DNA of 64,000 nt from Actinomycetospora corticicola (GCF_013409505.1 NZ_JACCBN010000001.1:4402001-4466000), one strand, 5' to 3'. Shown: positions 8,987-17,585, numbered from the stretch's first letter. The notes: a model not told the origin generated them from the sequence alone. Numbers and translations: made by a program.

Positions 8987-9690
8987 GGCCGACGCACCGT
9001 GTAGCCGACGCCGCGCACGGTGTGGATGAGCGTGGGCGCGCCGGCGGCGGTGAGCTTGCGCCGCAGGTAGCCGACGTAGACGGCGAGGTTCTTGGAGTCC
9101 GACCCGAAGTCGTAGCCCCAGATCCGCTCGTAGACGGTGGTGTGGTCGAGCACGATGCCCTCGTTGCGCGCCAGCAGCTCCAGCAGGTCGAACTCGGTCT
9201 TGGAGAGGGCGAGCTCCTCGTCGGCCCACCACGCCCGCCGGGCCGCGGGGTCGACGTGCAGCGCCCCGACCCGCAACGCACCGCGCTCCTCGGGCTCCTC
9301 CGTCGTCGCGAACGAGGCCCGGCGCAGCAGTGCCCGCAGCCGGGCCAGCAGCTCGTCGAGCTCGAAGGGCTTGGGCAGGTAGTCGTCCGCGCCCGCGTCG
9401 AGCCCCGCGACCCGGTCGGCGGTCTCCTGCCGGGCGGTCAGCATGAGCACGGGCGTGCGGTCGCCGTCGGCGCGCAGCACGCGGCAGACGGCGAGCCCGT
9501 CGACCCCAGGCATCATCACGTCGAGCACCAGGGCGTCGAAGGTCTCGTGGCGGACCCGGGTGAGCGACTCGACGCCGTCGACCACCGGCACGACGTCGTA
9601 GCCCTCGAGCTCCAGGGCCCGGGCCAGGGACTCCCGGATGGCCCGGTCGTCGTCGGCGACCAGCACACGCTGCGGCACGCCGACCAGCAT
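8983..9690 (-). CDS. OmpR-family response regulator
   Basis: This 235-residue DNA-binding regulator has a receiver domain with the acidic pocket VADDDRAIRE and phosphoacceptor Asp57 in LVLDVMMPGVDG. The switch Thr is in VLMLTAR and the conserved Lys in YLPKPFELDEL. The C-terminal winged helix shows LSKTEFDLLELLARNEGIVL and a terminal LIHTVRGVGYTVRRP. It is the partner of the kinase whose start overlaps its stop. It resembles MprA/TcrX-type regulators, but an ortholog cannot be named with confidence. Confidence 0.95.
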   Translation of the reverse strand: MLVGVPQRVLVADDDRAIRESLARALELEGYDVVPVVDGVESLTRVRHETFDALVLDVMMPGVDGLAVCRVLRADGDRTPVLMLTARQETADRVAGLDAGADDYLPKPFELDELLARLRALLRRASFATTEEPEERGALRVGALHVDPAARRAWWADEELALSKTEFDLLELLARNEGIVLDHTTVYERIWGYDFGSDSKNLAVYVGYLRRKLTAAGAPTLIHTVRGVGYTVRRP

Positions 9691-9702
9691 GCACCCTCCG
9701 GC

Positions 9703-9822
9703 TCAGCGGTCCTCCGGGGTGAACGCCGCCTGCTGGCGCTTCACCCCGCGGATGACGTTCGTGCCCAGCAGCTCCGGCTCGCCGGTGACGTGGTGCTCCC
9801 GTGTTCTCGGCTCGTGGGCCAT
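9703..9822 (-). CDS. Candidate 39-residue small protein upstream of the response regulator
   Basis: A short open frame from ATG at 9822 to TGA at 9703 ends 12 bases before the response-regulator start. It reads MAHEPRTREHHVTGEPELLG and continues with a basic helix and a C terminus ending in QAAFTPEDR. Third codon positions are mostly G or C, as in real genes here, and tight spacing to the regulator suggests co-transcription. There is no strong ribosome-binding site. Its function is unknown, and it could instead be part of the 5' leader. Confidence 0.4.
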   Translation of the reverse strand: MAHEPRTREHHVTGEPELLGTNVIRGVKRQQAAFTPEDR

Positions 9823-9983
9823 CCGTGCCACCCGTCACAACGATGTGAAACGCGACCACCCCCAACGAGGGAGGCGGGATCCCTCCCCGCGGGTAGGGTC
9901 CGGCCATCGAGTCGATCACCGCGGAGGACCTGCTGGCCCGCGCCCGGGCGTCCCGACGCCGGGTCGGGGCCACTCCCGTCGTC

Positions 9984-10484
9984 GTGATCGACGGCTTCTC
10001 CGGCGCGGGCAAGACGACGCTGGCCCGCGAGCTGCGGCGCGCGGCCGACGACGTCACCGTCCAGTCGATCGAGGCGTTCTACCTCGGCTGGGACGGCCTC
10101 GCCGCGGGCCCGGTCCGGGCCGCGGAGCAGCTGCTGGAGCCGCTGCGCCGGGGCGCGGTCCCCGAGGTCGCGCCCTGGGACTGGCGGCGGGGGGAGGTCG
10201 CCCCGTCCCGACGACGGGTGGCGTCGGGCCTGCTCGTCCTGGAGGGCGTCGGCGCGGCCGCCCGAGCGCTGCGCGACGCGGCGTCGCTGTCGGTGTGGGT
10301 CGACGCGCCGGCCGCGGAGCGGGCCGCCCGCCTGCGCGAGCGCGAGGACTGGGCGACCTACGCGCCGCACCGGGCGGCCTTCGAACGCCAGGAGCAGGCC
10401 CTCGCGGCGAGCGAGGGCACCCGGGCCGCCGTCGACGTCGTCGTGACGCGGGAGGGCTCGGAGTGGGTACGTTCCGCGACGTGA
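9984..10484 (+). CDS. P-loop NTPase, uridine-kinase-like small kinase
   Basis: The protein has a Walker A motif (GFSGAGKTTLARELR) at its very N terminus, followed by QSIEAFYLGWDGL, LLVLEGVGA (Walker B-like) and a lid region rich in Arg (ERAARLREREDW). This is the fold of small nucleoside or metabolite kinases; the substrate is not evident. The start is a problem. GTG at 9984 removes most of the first beta strand. Coding-like sequence (ESITAEDLLARARASRRRVG) extends in frame back to 9906, where the only initiation-like codon is an ATC, and a stop lies at 9894. The stop overlaps the EcsC start (GTGA), implying coupled translation. Confidence 0.85.
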   Translation: MIDGFSGAGKTTLARELRRAADDVTVQSIEAFYLGWDGLAAGPVRAAEQLLEPLRRGAVPEVAPWDWRRGEVAPSRRRVASGLLVLEGVGAAARALRDAASLSVWVDAPAAERAARLREREDWATYAPHRAAFERQEQALAASEGTRAAVDVVVTREGSEWVRSAT

Positions 10485-11443
10485 CGGTCGAATCGACGGA
10501 GCCCGCGCCGGCCACCGACGCCGACCAGTGGCGCGAGGTGCAGGAGTGGAAGGAACGCGTCCAGACGACGAGTCCCGTGCTCTCCCCGCTGCGCGACTCG
10601 GTCGGGGAGATTCGCGCCCTCGTGCAGGCGGGGCTGCGGCGGGTGCCCGGGATCCAGCAGGTCGACGACGGGGTGCACGACGTCCTGCACCAGCTCGCGG
10701 CCGCCGGGGCCGGGGCGGGCGCGGCCACCGTGCGCCGCGACGCCGTGTTCGCGCGCTACCGCGCCCTCGGCCACGACGTCACCGAGTTCAAGGACATCCG
10801 GCGCCTCGAGGTGACCGACGTCCAGGCCGCGATGCCCCGGCTCGACCTCGCCTACCCCGTCTTCGCGGCGGTGCAGGGCGGCACGACGTCGCTGCTGCTC
10901 ACCTCCGGGGCCACGGCGATCACCGGTGGGGCCTCGCTGCTCGGGATCGGCGGGCTGCCGGGCGTCGCCGTGATCGCCGCCTCGCTGACCGGGGACGCGC
11001 TGCTCACGGTGGCCACCTGCACCCGGGCGGTCGCGCACGTCGGCGCCTACTACGGCTACGACGTCACCAAGCGCTCCGAGCAGGTCCTCGCCCTGGCCGT
11101 CCTGGCCGTCGGCCTCTCCTCCGACGCCGACGCGCCGGAGGCCTACGAGGAGGTCTCCGGCCTCATCAGCCAGGCCGCCGAGGGCGTCAAGAAGAAGCGG
11201 CGGCAGCGCCAGCTCCGGCGGCTCGCGGCCGCGGTGCACCAGCGGCTGCTCTCCCAGATCGGCCAGCGCGAGCTCGCGCAGCTGGTGCCCGTGGCCGGCA
11301 TCGGGATCGGCGCGGTGCTCTCGGCCCGGCTGCTCGCGCGCGTCGTCGACGCCGCGGAGCACCTCTACCGCGAGCGCTTCCTGCACGACAAGTACGACGT
11401 GCCGTTCACCGAGGATCCGCCGGACTGGGTGACCGTCGGATAG
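10481..11443 (+). CDS. EcsC family protein
   Basis: The 320-residue protein is of the EcsC family, named after a Bacillus ABC-transporter accessory protein whose role is unclear. Family-like features are a central hydrophobic stretch (GGTTSLLLTSGATAITGGASLLGIGG followed by LPGVAVIAASLTGDALLTV), an AHVGAYYGYDV segment, and a C-terminal hydrophobic helix (LVPVAGIGIGAVLSARLLARVVDAAEHLYRERFL). It is likely membrane-associated. The GTG at 10481 overlaps the kinase stop. A related gene follows at 11531 in the same direction, suggesting a tandem duplication. Confidence 0.88.
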   Translation: MTVESTEPAPATDADQWREVQEWKERVQTTSPVLSPLRDSVGEIRALVQAGLRRVPGIQQVDDGVHDVLHQLAAAGAGAGAATVRRDAVFARYRALGHDVTEFKDIRRLEVTDVQAAMPRLDLAYPVFAAVQGGTTSLLLTSGATAITGGASLLGIGGLPGVAVIAASLTGDALLTVATCTRAVAHVGAYYGYDVTKRSEQVLALAVLAVGLSSDADAPEAYEEVSGLISQAAEGVKKKRRQRQLRRLAAAVHQRLLSQIGQRELAQLVPVAGIGIGAVLSARLLARVVDAAEHLYRERFLHDKYDVPFTEDPPDWVTVG

Positions 11444-11530
11444 CTGGTCCGCCGGCTCGATACCGCCGGTTCACCCGCCGTCCACGTGTCCTCCACGGCG
11501 CCGCTGTCCGCGCTCCCTACCGTCGCGCCC

Positions 11531-12322
11531 GTGACCGTCGTCGCGTGGCCCGCGTGCATGTCCGCCGGGGACGCGCGCGCCTGGGACGCGGTCGGACGCT
11601 GGCGCGCCGCCGGGGAGGCGGGGCCCGGGTGGTGGGGCCGTGTCGGGTCGTGGGTGGTCACGGGGCTGCGGCACGTGCCGGGGGTGGGCGAGGTCGACCA
11701 CCTGGTCGAGGCGGCCGTCGTCGGCGTGGTCGGGGAGCCGCTGCGCGACGCCGGGCTCGCGCTCGGCTGGTGGACCGCCGGCCGCGCGGACCGGGTGCTG
11801 ACCGTGCTCGCCGAGGCCGGCCACGAGGTCACCGCCCTGTCCGACCTCCGCCGACTCGACGTCGACGACCTGCGCGCCGCCCGCGGGCCGCTCGCCCGGG
11901 TCCACCTCGCCGCCGCCGGACTCCGGGGCGGGATCGTCGGGGCCGCCGCCGGCGCGGCGGCCGGGGCGTCCAGCGCCGCCGTCGGGCTCGTCGCCGGCGC
12001 CGCGGCGCTCGCCCTCGACACCGTGCTCACCACCGCGACCTGTGCCCGGGCCGTCGCCCGCGTCGCCGCGCACTACGGCTACGACTGCGCCGAGCCCTCG
12101 GAACGCGAGTTCGCCCTCGCGGTCCTCACGGCCGGGCTCGCCCCGGCCCCGCCCCTCGTCGTGACCCCGCTGCCCGCGATCGGCATCGGGCTCGGCGTGT
12201 GGCTGTCCGCCCGACAGGTGGGGCAGGTCCTCGAGGCGGCCGAGCACCTCTACACCGAGCGGTTCCTCCGGGAGAAGTACACCCTTCCCGACGACGGGGC
12301 GCTGGTGCCGGCCGCGTCGTAG
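11531..12322 (+). CDS. EcsC-like protein, divergent paralog of the upstream gene
   Basis: This protein shares the upstream gene's layout: GLRHVPGVGEVDHLVEAAVVG, GHEVTALSDLRRLDVDDLRAA, a hydrophobic Ala/Gly-rich core, AAHYGYDCAEPSEREFALAVL, and the C-terminal LPAIGIGLGVWLSARQVGQVLEAAEHLYTERFL. It lacks about 30 residues of the Lys/Arg-rich linker present in the first copy (VKKKRRQRQLRR). Starts at 11486, 11531 and 11558 are all possible. GTG at 11531 is chosen because its context (GTGACCGTCG) mirrors the start of the first copy. The 3' end abuts a palindromic repeat at 12340. Confidence 0.82.
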   Translation: MTVVAWPACMSAGDARAWDAVGRWRAAGEAGPGWWGRVGSWVVTGLRHVPGVGEVDHLVEAAVVGVVGEPLRDAGLALGWWTAGRADRVLTVLAEAGHEVTALSDLRRLDVDDLRAARGPLARVHLAAAGLRGGIVGAAAGAAAGASSAAVGLVAGAAALALDTVLTTATCARAVARVAAHYGYDCAEPSEREFALAVLTAGLAPAPPLVVTPLPAIGIGLGVWLSARQVGQVLEAAEHLYTERFLREKYTLPDDGALVPAAS

Positions 12323-12339
12323 GTCGCCCCCGCTCCTTC

Positions 12340-12386
12340 GTGAGGGGAGGATTCGAGCGCTCTTGTGGTGTGAGGGTTCCCCTCAC
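12340..12386. repeat. 47-bp palindromic element, family E, copy 1 (bidirectional terminator-like)
   Basis: The ends are a perfect inverted repeat (GTGAGGGGA and TCCCCTCAC) enclosing an inner palindrome around GAGCGCTC. The element lies between convergent genes, and its right arm contains the stop codon of the leftward gene (12383-12385). A second copy, inverted, is at 18395-18441 and matches at 43 of 47 positions. Confidence 0.85.
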
Positions 12387-14284
12387 GCGGTCGGCAGCAC
12401 CAGGAGCCGCAGCCCGTCGTCGGGACATCCGGGGAGGTCGGCGACGCGCTCGGGGAGGTCGAACCCGGCCGGCACCTCGTCGCGCAGCGGCCCGACCACG
12501 AGCAGGTCGACCCCGGTGGTGTCGCCGTGCAGCGCGGGCACGGTGACCACGGAGTCGACGGGGTCCCGGCGGGCCAGCCACGCGACCGCGCGCCGGTAGG
12601 ACCAGGCGGCCGACCAGCGCTCCTCGCGGGGCACCCAGGTCGCGTCGGAGGTGTCGGCGTCGAGGGCCTCGAGCAGCGCCGGCCACTCCGCGAGCCGGGC
12701 CGCGAGCCGGTCGGAGCGCAGGAGGTCCCGCTGTTCCTCGCGGGTGGCGTCGACGGCGTCGGCGGCCACGGCGTAGCCCTCCACGTCGAGGCGCAGCAGC
12801 GCGGCGAGCGTCGCCCGCAGCTCCGGGGCCTGCTCGGCGGGCAGCCGCCCGTCCTGCAGGCGGGCGACGACGTCCCCGAGTTCCCGGCGCGCGAGGTCGG
12901 CGCTCGGGCGGGCGGTGAGGCGGCGACCCGTCGCGACGATCCGGCCGACCGCCGGCAGCGAGTCGGTCGACGGCCGGACCTCGGCGGGGAGCCCCACCAG
13001 CAGGCCGCGCAGCACGCCGACGGCGTCGAGGACGTCGGCGACGCGGCGGGCGATCTCGCCGAGGGACAGCAGCCGGTGCACCACGAGTGCCCGCTGCTCG
13101 GCGGGCCGCAGCACGCGTCCGAGCGGGGCGAGCGCCGCGGCCACGGTCGCCTCGACGTGGCGCAGCCGCAGGTGGTCCGCGACCGCCGCGGCGCCCTCGG
13201 CGGACAGCGGGTCGACCCGGTTGATCGCGAGCCCGGGCAGCAGGGCCTCCACGGCGCGCTGCTCGTCGGACTTGAACATGCGCCGCAGCGACCCACCCGC
13301 CGTCAGGAAGGCCGCCAGCGCGTCGAAGGTGGACGCGGCGGCCGCGGGGTCGACGGCGTCGTCGGTGACGCGGACCTGCGCGGAGCCGGAGCCGCGGTCG
13401 AGCTCGGGGACGCGGTCGATCGCGACGAACGCCGTCGTGGCCCGCGCCCAGGCGGACGCCGCCCGCCCGTCGAGGACGGCGTCGAGGGTCGCCCGGGCCC
13501 ACGCGGCGTCCTCGCCGCGGCGGCCGAGCGCGACCACCGCGCCGTCGATGCGGACCAGGGCCGGCCCGAGGGCGGCCGCGGCGTCGGGCGGCAGGCACGC
13601 GAGCGCGGCGATGAGGGGCCGGGACGCCTCGCGACCGGGGGATCCGGCCGGGCCGGCGACGTCGAGCAGTTCCGCGGCGAGCTGGTCGACGTGCGGTTCC
13701 GGCGGCAGCTCCGCGGGCGGCGGGAGGACCTGGTGCCGGCGGGCGGGGTCGAGGGTGCGGGCCCCCGGGCGGCCGGGTTCGCCGTGCTCGGCGACCAGGA
13801 GCCGCCGCAGGGTGGCGAGGTCGGCGGCGTCCAGCGGCGGCGTCGGTCCGGTCGCGGTCGGCGGGTCCAACGGGTCGTCCGGGCCGAGCAGTTCGGTGAG
13901 CCACGCGTCCTGCGGGGTCGCGGCGAGCTGCTCGGCGATCTCCTCGACCGACCCCACCACCCCGGCCGCGACCCGGTGCGAGCGCAGCGGTTCCTCCCCC
14001 AGGGCGGCCCGCCAGCTCCGCGCGAGCGCGGGGGTCGGGGCGACGACCCGGACACGGCGGCCGGCGCCGCGCAGGCCCTCGACCAGGGCCGTCCGGTGCT
14101 CGCCGTCGAGGCCGGTGACCACGAGGGGACCGTCGTCGAGGCGGTCGAGCACGGCGCGGTGCGGGGGCAGGGGCGCCGCCGGGGCGGGCGGGGCCGCGTC
14201 CGGGGCGGGGGCGTCCGCGGTGGCGGTCTCCGTGGGTCCGGGCACGTCGTCCCCCGTCCGGCTCCGCTCCGACATCGCCGTCAC
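12383..14284 (-). CDS. Hypothetical protein (633 aa), weakly helicase-like
   Basis: The function is not recognised. After an Ala/Pro-rich N terminus the protein reads PLVVTGLDGEHRTALVEGLR and VRVVAPTPALARSWRAAL. This is like the first strands of a helicase or AAA domain, but without a canonical Walker A lysine. A central block (GGSLRRMFKSDEQRAVEALL) recalls a segment found in some large superfamily I helicases. The C terminus is a mixed alpha/beta region ending in two LLVLP/LLVVG strands. It may be a degenerate or regulatory ATPase-like protein; I am not sure. The start could also be the ATG at 14275. The stop lies inside a palindromic repeat. Confidence 0.7.
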   Translation of the reverse strand: MTAMSERSRTGDDVPGPTETATADAPAPDAAPPAPAAPLPPHRAVLDRLDDGPLVVTGLDGEHRTALVEGLRGAGRRVRVVAPTPALARSWRAALGEEPLRSHRVAAGVVGSVEEIAEQLAATPQDAWLTELLGPDDPLDPPTATGPTPPLDAADLATLRRLLVAEHGEPGRPGARTLDPARRHQVLPPPAELPPEPHVDQLAAELLDVAGPAGSPGREASRPLIAALACLPPDAAAALGPALVRIDGAVVALGRRGEDAAWARATLDAVLDGRAASAWARATTAFVAIDRVPELDRGSGSAQVRVTDDAVDPAAAASTFDALAAFLTAGGSLRRMFKSDEQRAVEALLPGLAINRVDPLSAEGAAAVADHLRLRHVEATVAAALAPLGRVLRPAEQRALVVHRLLSLGEIARRVADVLDAVGVLRGLLVGLPAEVRPSTDSLPAVGRIVATGRRLTARPSADLARRELGDVVARLQDGRLPAEQAPELRATLAALLRLDVEGYAVAADAVDATREEQRDLLRSDRLAARLAEWPALLEALDADTSDATWVPREERWSAAWSYRRAVAWLARRDPVDSVVTVPALHGDTTGVDLLVVGPLRDEVPAGFDLPERVADLPGCPDDGLRLLVLPTA

Positions 14285-14410
14285 AGCGATCCACCTCCGG
14301 GGGACTCAACGGCGCAGCGCCGTCCGCGGTTCGGCCCAAGTTCATCATCCGACGGAACCGGCAGGTACGTCGCGGAGTCGGAGCCCGTGGACGACGATGA
14401 TCGGAGCCTG

Positions 14411-15541
14411 ATGTCACCAGACCAGGTCGCCGCGGCGACCGTGCTGATCACCCGGTTGGCCCGCGGGCCGCTCACGCCCGACGCGCTGGCCGACGCCCGG
14501 GCGGTCCTGGCCGGGCGGGTCCCGGGAACCGTGCTGGACGAGGCCGCCGAGCGGGCCCTGCTCGACGCCGTCGACCCGCTCTGGTCCCGGGGCTGGACCC
14601 CACGGGACCTCGTCGAGGTCGTCCGGCGTCGGGTCGGTGCCTCCGTCGCGCCGCTCGCCGCCGACCTCGTCGCCGTGGACGCGGCGCGACGTCCGGCCAC
14701 CTGGGTGCGTGTGGACACGCCGCCGCCCGGGGTCCCCCTGCTCACGCACTGGCGCGCCCGCCCCGGCGTGGACGGGCTCGCGGCCGTCCTGCGTCTCGTG
14801 GCCACGATCCTCGCGCTCCCCCCGCTGCCCGAGGTGCCGCCGGAGGAGCCCGACACGTCGGGCATCGACCCGAAGGTCCTGGCCCGCGTGCGGGGGCTGC
14901 TCGCCAAGGCGGAGTCGACGACGTTCGCCGAGGAGGCCGAGGCCCTGTCGGCCAAGGCGCAGGAACTGATGGCCCGCCACGCGCTCGAGGCGGCGGCGGT
15001 CACCGGGGTCACCGAGACCTTCCCGACGGCGGGGGTGCGCCGACTCTGGCTCGACGCGCCCTACACGTCGGCGAAGTCGTCGCTCGTGCACCAGGTCGCG
15101 GGGGCGAACCGGTGCCGCGCGGTGAGTCTCGACGCGCTGGACCTCGTCACCGTCGTCGGCCACCCCACCGACCTCGACACGGTCGAGCTGCTCACCACCT
15201 CCCTGCTCGTCCAGGCGGGACGGGCGATGGCGGGCCCGGCCGGCGGGTCGCGCACCCGGTCGTTCCGGCACGCCTTCCTGCTCTCCTACGCCGCCCGGAT
15301 CGGGGAGCGGCTGCGGGAGGCCGGGGAGGCGGCGGAGGCGGCCGCCCGGGCGGAGCGCGGGGACGCCCTGCTGCCGGTGCTCGCGGCGCGCGGGGAGATC
15401 GTGGAGCGGACGGTCGCCGAGCTCTTCCCCCGGCTGACCACGAAGCGCTTCACGGTGGGGAACACCGCGGGCTGGCGGGCGGGCCGGGAGGCGGCCGACG
15501 CCGCGAGCCTGCGGGTCGGCCGGGAGGCGCTGCACGACTAG
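14411..15541 (+). CDS. DUF2786 domain-containing protein
   Basis: The 376-residue protein carries a DUF2786 segment near residues 155-195 (DPKVLARVRGLLAKAESTTF followed by AEEAEALSAKAQELMARHAL). It is followed by a domain often found with it (VHQVAGANRCRAV, VTVVGHPTDLDTVELLTTSL, FRHAFLLSYAARIGERLREA). The N-terminal 140 residues are helical. The biochemical role of this family is unknown, and no membrane segments are present. ATG at 14411 is used; a GTG at 14387 would add eight acidic residues. The small gene at 15558 follows after 16 bases and is probably co-transcribed. Confidence 0.85.
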   Translation: MSPDQVAAATVLITRLARGPLTPDALADARAVLAGRVPGTVLDEAAERALLDAVDPLWSRGWTPRDLVEVVRRRVGASVAPLAADLVAVDAARRPATWVRVDTPPPGVPLLTHWRARPGVDGLAAVLRLVATILALPPLPEVPPEEPDTSGIDPKVLARVRGLLAKAESTTFAEEAEALSAKAQELMARHALEAAAVTGVTETFPTAGVRRLWLDAPYTSAKSSLVHQVAGANRCRAVSLDALDLVTVVGHPTDLDTVELLTTSLLVQAGRAMAGPAGGSRTRSFRHAFLLSYAARIGERLREAGEAAEAAARAERGDALLPVLAARGEIVERTVAELFPRLTTKRFTVGNTAGWRAGREAADAASLRVGREALHD

Positions 15542-15557
15542 GTGCCACCATCCCCGC

Positions 15558-15956
15558 ATGGGTCTCTCCAACCGTGAGCGGCGCGCGGCCAAGCAGCGCA
15601 AGCGGGACCAGAAGCGCGGGGTGACGGCGCCGGAGGCACGGGCCGACACCGGACGCGGGCTCCCGCCGGAGACCCTGCAGGCCCTGCTCCGCCGCGCCGG
15701 GGCCGACCTCGCGGCGGGCCGGGAGGAGGCGCCCGCGGAGCTGCGCGGCGTCCTCGCCGAGCACCTCGCCCGCCGTCGGGCCGAGATCCTCGCGGCGTGC
15801 GACGCGGTGCTCGCCGACGTGGAGCCCCGCCCGGGTACCGGCCTCGCCGGTGCCCTCGGCGGGGAGGCCCCCGCGACGACGTGGGCCGCGGCGACCGGCG
15901 CCTCCACCGAGGGCGCCGCCCTCGCCACCGTGCGCCTGCTCGCCGGACACGATTGA
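15558..15956 (+). CDS. Small hypothetical protein, partner of the DUF2786 gene
   Basis: This 132-residue protein starts with a very basic helix (MGLSNRERRAAKQRKRDQKR), then a leucine-rich helical region (LPPETLQALLRRAGADLAAG and ELRGVLAEHLARRRAEILAA), and an Ala/Thr-rich C terminus. It has no membrane segment. Its position 16 bases after the DUF2786 gene suggests a joint function, possibly nucleic-acid binding through the basic N terminus. This is inference only. Confidence 0.75.
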   Translation: MGLSNRERRAAKQRKRDQKRGVTAPEARADTGRGLPPETLQALLRRAGADLAAGREEAPAELRGVLAEHLARRRAEILAACDAVLADVEPRPGTGLAGALGGEAPATTWAAATGASTEGAALATVRLLAGHD

Positions 15957-16209
15957 CCGACGGGCCCCGCACGTCTCGTGGACGGTGCGGTTCGTCCGAT
16001 CCGGCGACATCGCGTCGCGGACCGTGCTGCGCTCCCGGCCCGACCGTTGGACCTCCGGTGGGTCGCGGCGAGGCGCCCACCACCGGGGGACATCCGCCGT
16101 CACGCGGCGGACCCGGTCGGAGGCGGGACCGGGGGGTCCGTTCCTCCCGACCGGGCCGGACCGGGGGACCGGACGTGTGGTGCGTCCGGTCCCCCGTCCG
16201 GACTCCCTT

Positions 16210-16231
16210 GACCTCCACCATCGTCGAGGTC
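16210..16231. promoter_or_regulatory. Putative SoxR operator within the soxR promoter
   Basis: A 22-bp imperfect palindrome has outer arms GACCTC and GAGGTC. It overlaps a TTGACC -35-like hexamer at 16208 and lies 14 bases before the soxR start. MerR-family activators bind such dyads between widely spaced promoter elements, so this fits autoregulation. Confidence 0.55.
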
Positions 16232-16244
16232 CACGGTCGGGGGC

Positions 16245-16688
16245 ATGACCCCGGGCCACGGCGAGCTGTCGGTCGGGGAGGTCGCGCAGCGCAGCGGGGT
16301 CGCGGTGTCGGCCCTGCACTTCTACGAGCGCGAGGGCCTCATCTCGAGCCGCCGCACCGCCGGCAACCAGCGCCGGTTCCGCCGCGACGTGCTGCGCCGG
16401 ATCGCCTTCATCCGGATCGCCCAGCGCGTGGGCGTCCCGCTGGCGCAGGTCCGGGCGGCCCTCGACGAGCTCCCCGACGCCCGCACCCCGACCCGCGCCG
16501 ACTGGGAGCGGCTCTCCGCGTCCTGGCGGGCCGAGCTCGACGAGCGCATCCGCAGCCTCGAACAGCTCCGGGACGACTTCTCGGGGTGCATCGGGTGCGG
16601 GTGCCTGTCGATCGACCGGTGCCAGCTGGTGAACCCGGGCGACACGTTGGGGGCGGCGGGTCCGGGGGCGCGTGTGCTCCGCAGGTGA
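16245..16688 (+). CDS. soxR: SoxR, redox-sensing MerR-family regulator
   Basis: SoxR senses redox-cycling compounds or their products through a [2Fe-2S] cluster and activates defence genes. The 147-residue protein has the MerR helix-turn-helix ([36 protein letters not shown], residues 8-43), a dimerisation helix, and the cluster motif with Cys115, Cys118, Cys120 and Cys126 ([12 protein letters not shown]). Length and spacing match the family. The stop codon lies in a hairpin shared with the convergent gene. In actinobacteria SoxR targets are often small oxidoreductases or transporters. None is obviously adjacent here, except possibly soxR itself. Confidence 0.96.
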   Translation: MTPGHGELSVGEVAQRSGVAVSALHFYEREGLISSRRTAGNQRRFRRDVLRRIAFIRIAQRVGVPLAQVRAALDELPDARTPTRADWERLSASWRAELDERIRSLEQLRDDFSGCIGCGCLSIDRCQLVNPGDTLGAAGPGARVLRR

Positions 16689-16728
16689 GCACTAACGGTC
16701 GCTATCGCGACCCTTTCTGCTCACCTGC
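16681..16728. terminator. Hairpin shared by the convergent 3' ends of soxR and the BtuF-like gene
   Basis: The outer arms GCAGGTGAGCA and TGCTCACCTGC pair perfectly, and an inner stem GGTCGC/GCGACC closes a four-base loop. The soxR stop (16686-16688) is in the left arm and the end of the leftward gene runs through the structure. A bidirectional terminator is likely. Confidence 0.7.
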
Positions 16729-17585
16729 GCGCAGCGCACCTCCTCCGGCGCCGGGACCACAGCCGGGTGCAGCGCGTGAGCGAGCGCCTCGATGCCGTCG
16801 ACCAGTCGGGGACCGGCCCGCACGACGTAGGCCGCCGAGTCGATCGCGATCACCGGTACGTCGGGGAAGCGGTCGGCGATCGGGCCGGCCTGCGCCACGG
16901 CGGCCGCGAGGTCGTAACCGCACGGGGTGACCACCACCGCGTCCGGGGACTCGAGGTCCTCCCAGGCCACCGCGCGGCTGCGCCCGCCGTCCACCCCCGC
17001 CGTCGGGACGGCACCGGCGCGGCGGACGAGCTCGGGCACCCAGTGCCCCGGCAGGAACGGCGGGTCGGTCCACTCGAGGACGAGGGCGCGGGGACGGTCG
17101 ACGTCCGCCAGCGCGGTGTCGAGCCCGGTCAGGCGTCGACGCAGGTCGGAGAGCATCGGGGACGCGTCGGCGTCGATCGCGGCGGCGATCCCGCCGATGC
17201 CGGTGAGGACCTCGTCGAGGGTGTGCGGGTCGAAGGAGTGGACGGCGACGTCGGGCAGGCCGAGCTCGTCGAGCGCCTCCGCCACGGTGTGGCCGGGGAG
17301 GGCGCAGACCCCGCAGAGGTCCTGGGTGAGAACGACGTCGGGCGCGGCCGCCCGGAGCGCCTCGCGGTCGAGGTCGTACATCGGCAGCCCGGCAGCGGCA
17401 CGCTCGCGGACGGTGCGGTCGATCTCGCCCGGCGTCATCCCGGGCTCCAGGGCGGAGCGGACGACGACGGGTGCGGCCAGGCCGGGCGGGTGGTCGCACT
17501 CGAAGGTGATCGCGACGAGGTCGTCGGCCCGCCCGAGGGCGGCCACGATCTCGGTGGTGGCGGGCAGCAACGAGGCGATCCGCAT
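16692..17585 (-). CDS. BtuF-like cobalamin/metal-complex binding protein without a signal peptide
   Basis: The 297-residue protein has the fold of periplasmic binding proteins for cobalamin and iron complexes: MRIASLLPATTEIVAALGRADDLVAIT at the N terminus, VLTQDLCGVCALPG in the middle, LVLEWTDPPFLPGHWVPELV, and VVTPCGYDLAAAV. It lacks a signal peptide or lipobox, and no permease or ATPase genes are adjacent. It belongs to the cytoplasmic, stand-alone cobalamin-binding-protein group, whose physiological role is not settled. The last residues (VSRKGRDSDR) are encoded inside the terminator hairpin. Confidence 0.85.
   Translation of the reverse strand: MRIASLLPATTEIVAALGRADDLVAITFECDHPPGLAAPVVVRSALEPGMTPGEIDRTVRERAAAGLPMYDLDREALRAAAPDVVLTQDLCGVCALPGHTVAEALDELGLPDVAVHSFDPHTLDEVLTGIGGIAAAIDADASPMLSDLRRRLTGLDTALADVDRPRALVLEWTDPPFLPGHWVPELVRRAGAVPTAGVDGGRSRAVAWEDLESPDAVVVTPCGYDLAAAVAQAGPIADRFPDVPVIAIDSAAYVVRAGPRLVDGIEALAHALHPAVVPAPEEVRCAQVSRKGRDSDR

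Noticed and set aside
12527-15541. A 1004-codon reading with a long N-terminal part before the DUF2786 protein
   Set aside because: The N-terminal 620 codons are antisense to the 633-residue gene. The real protein starts at 14411 (or 14387).
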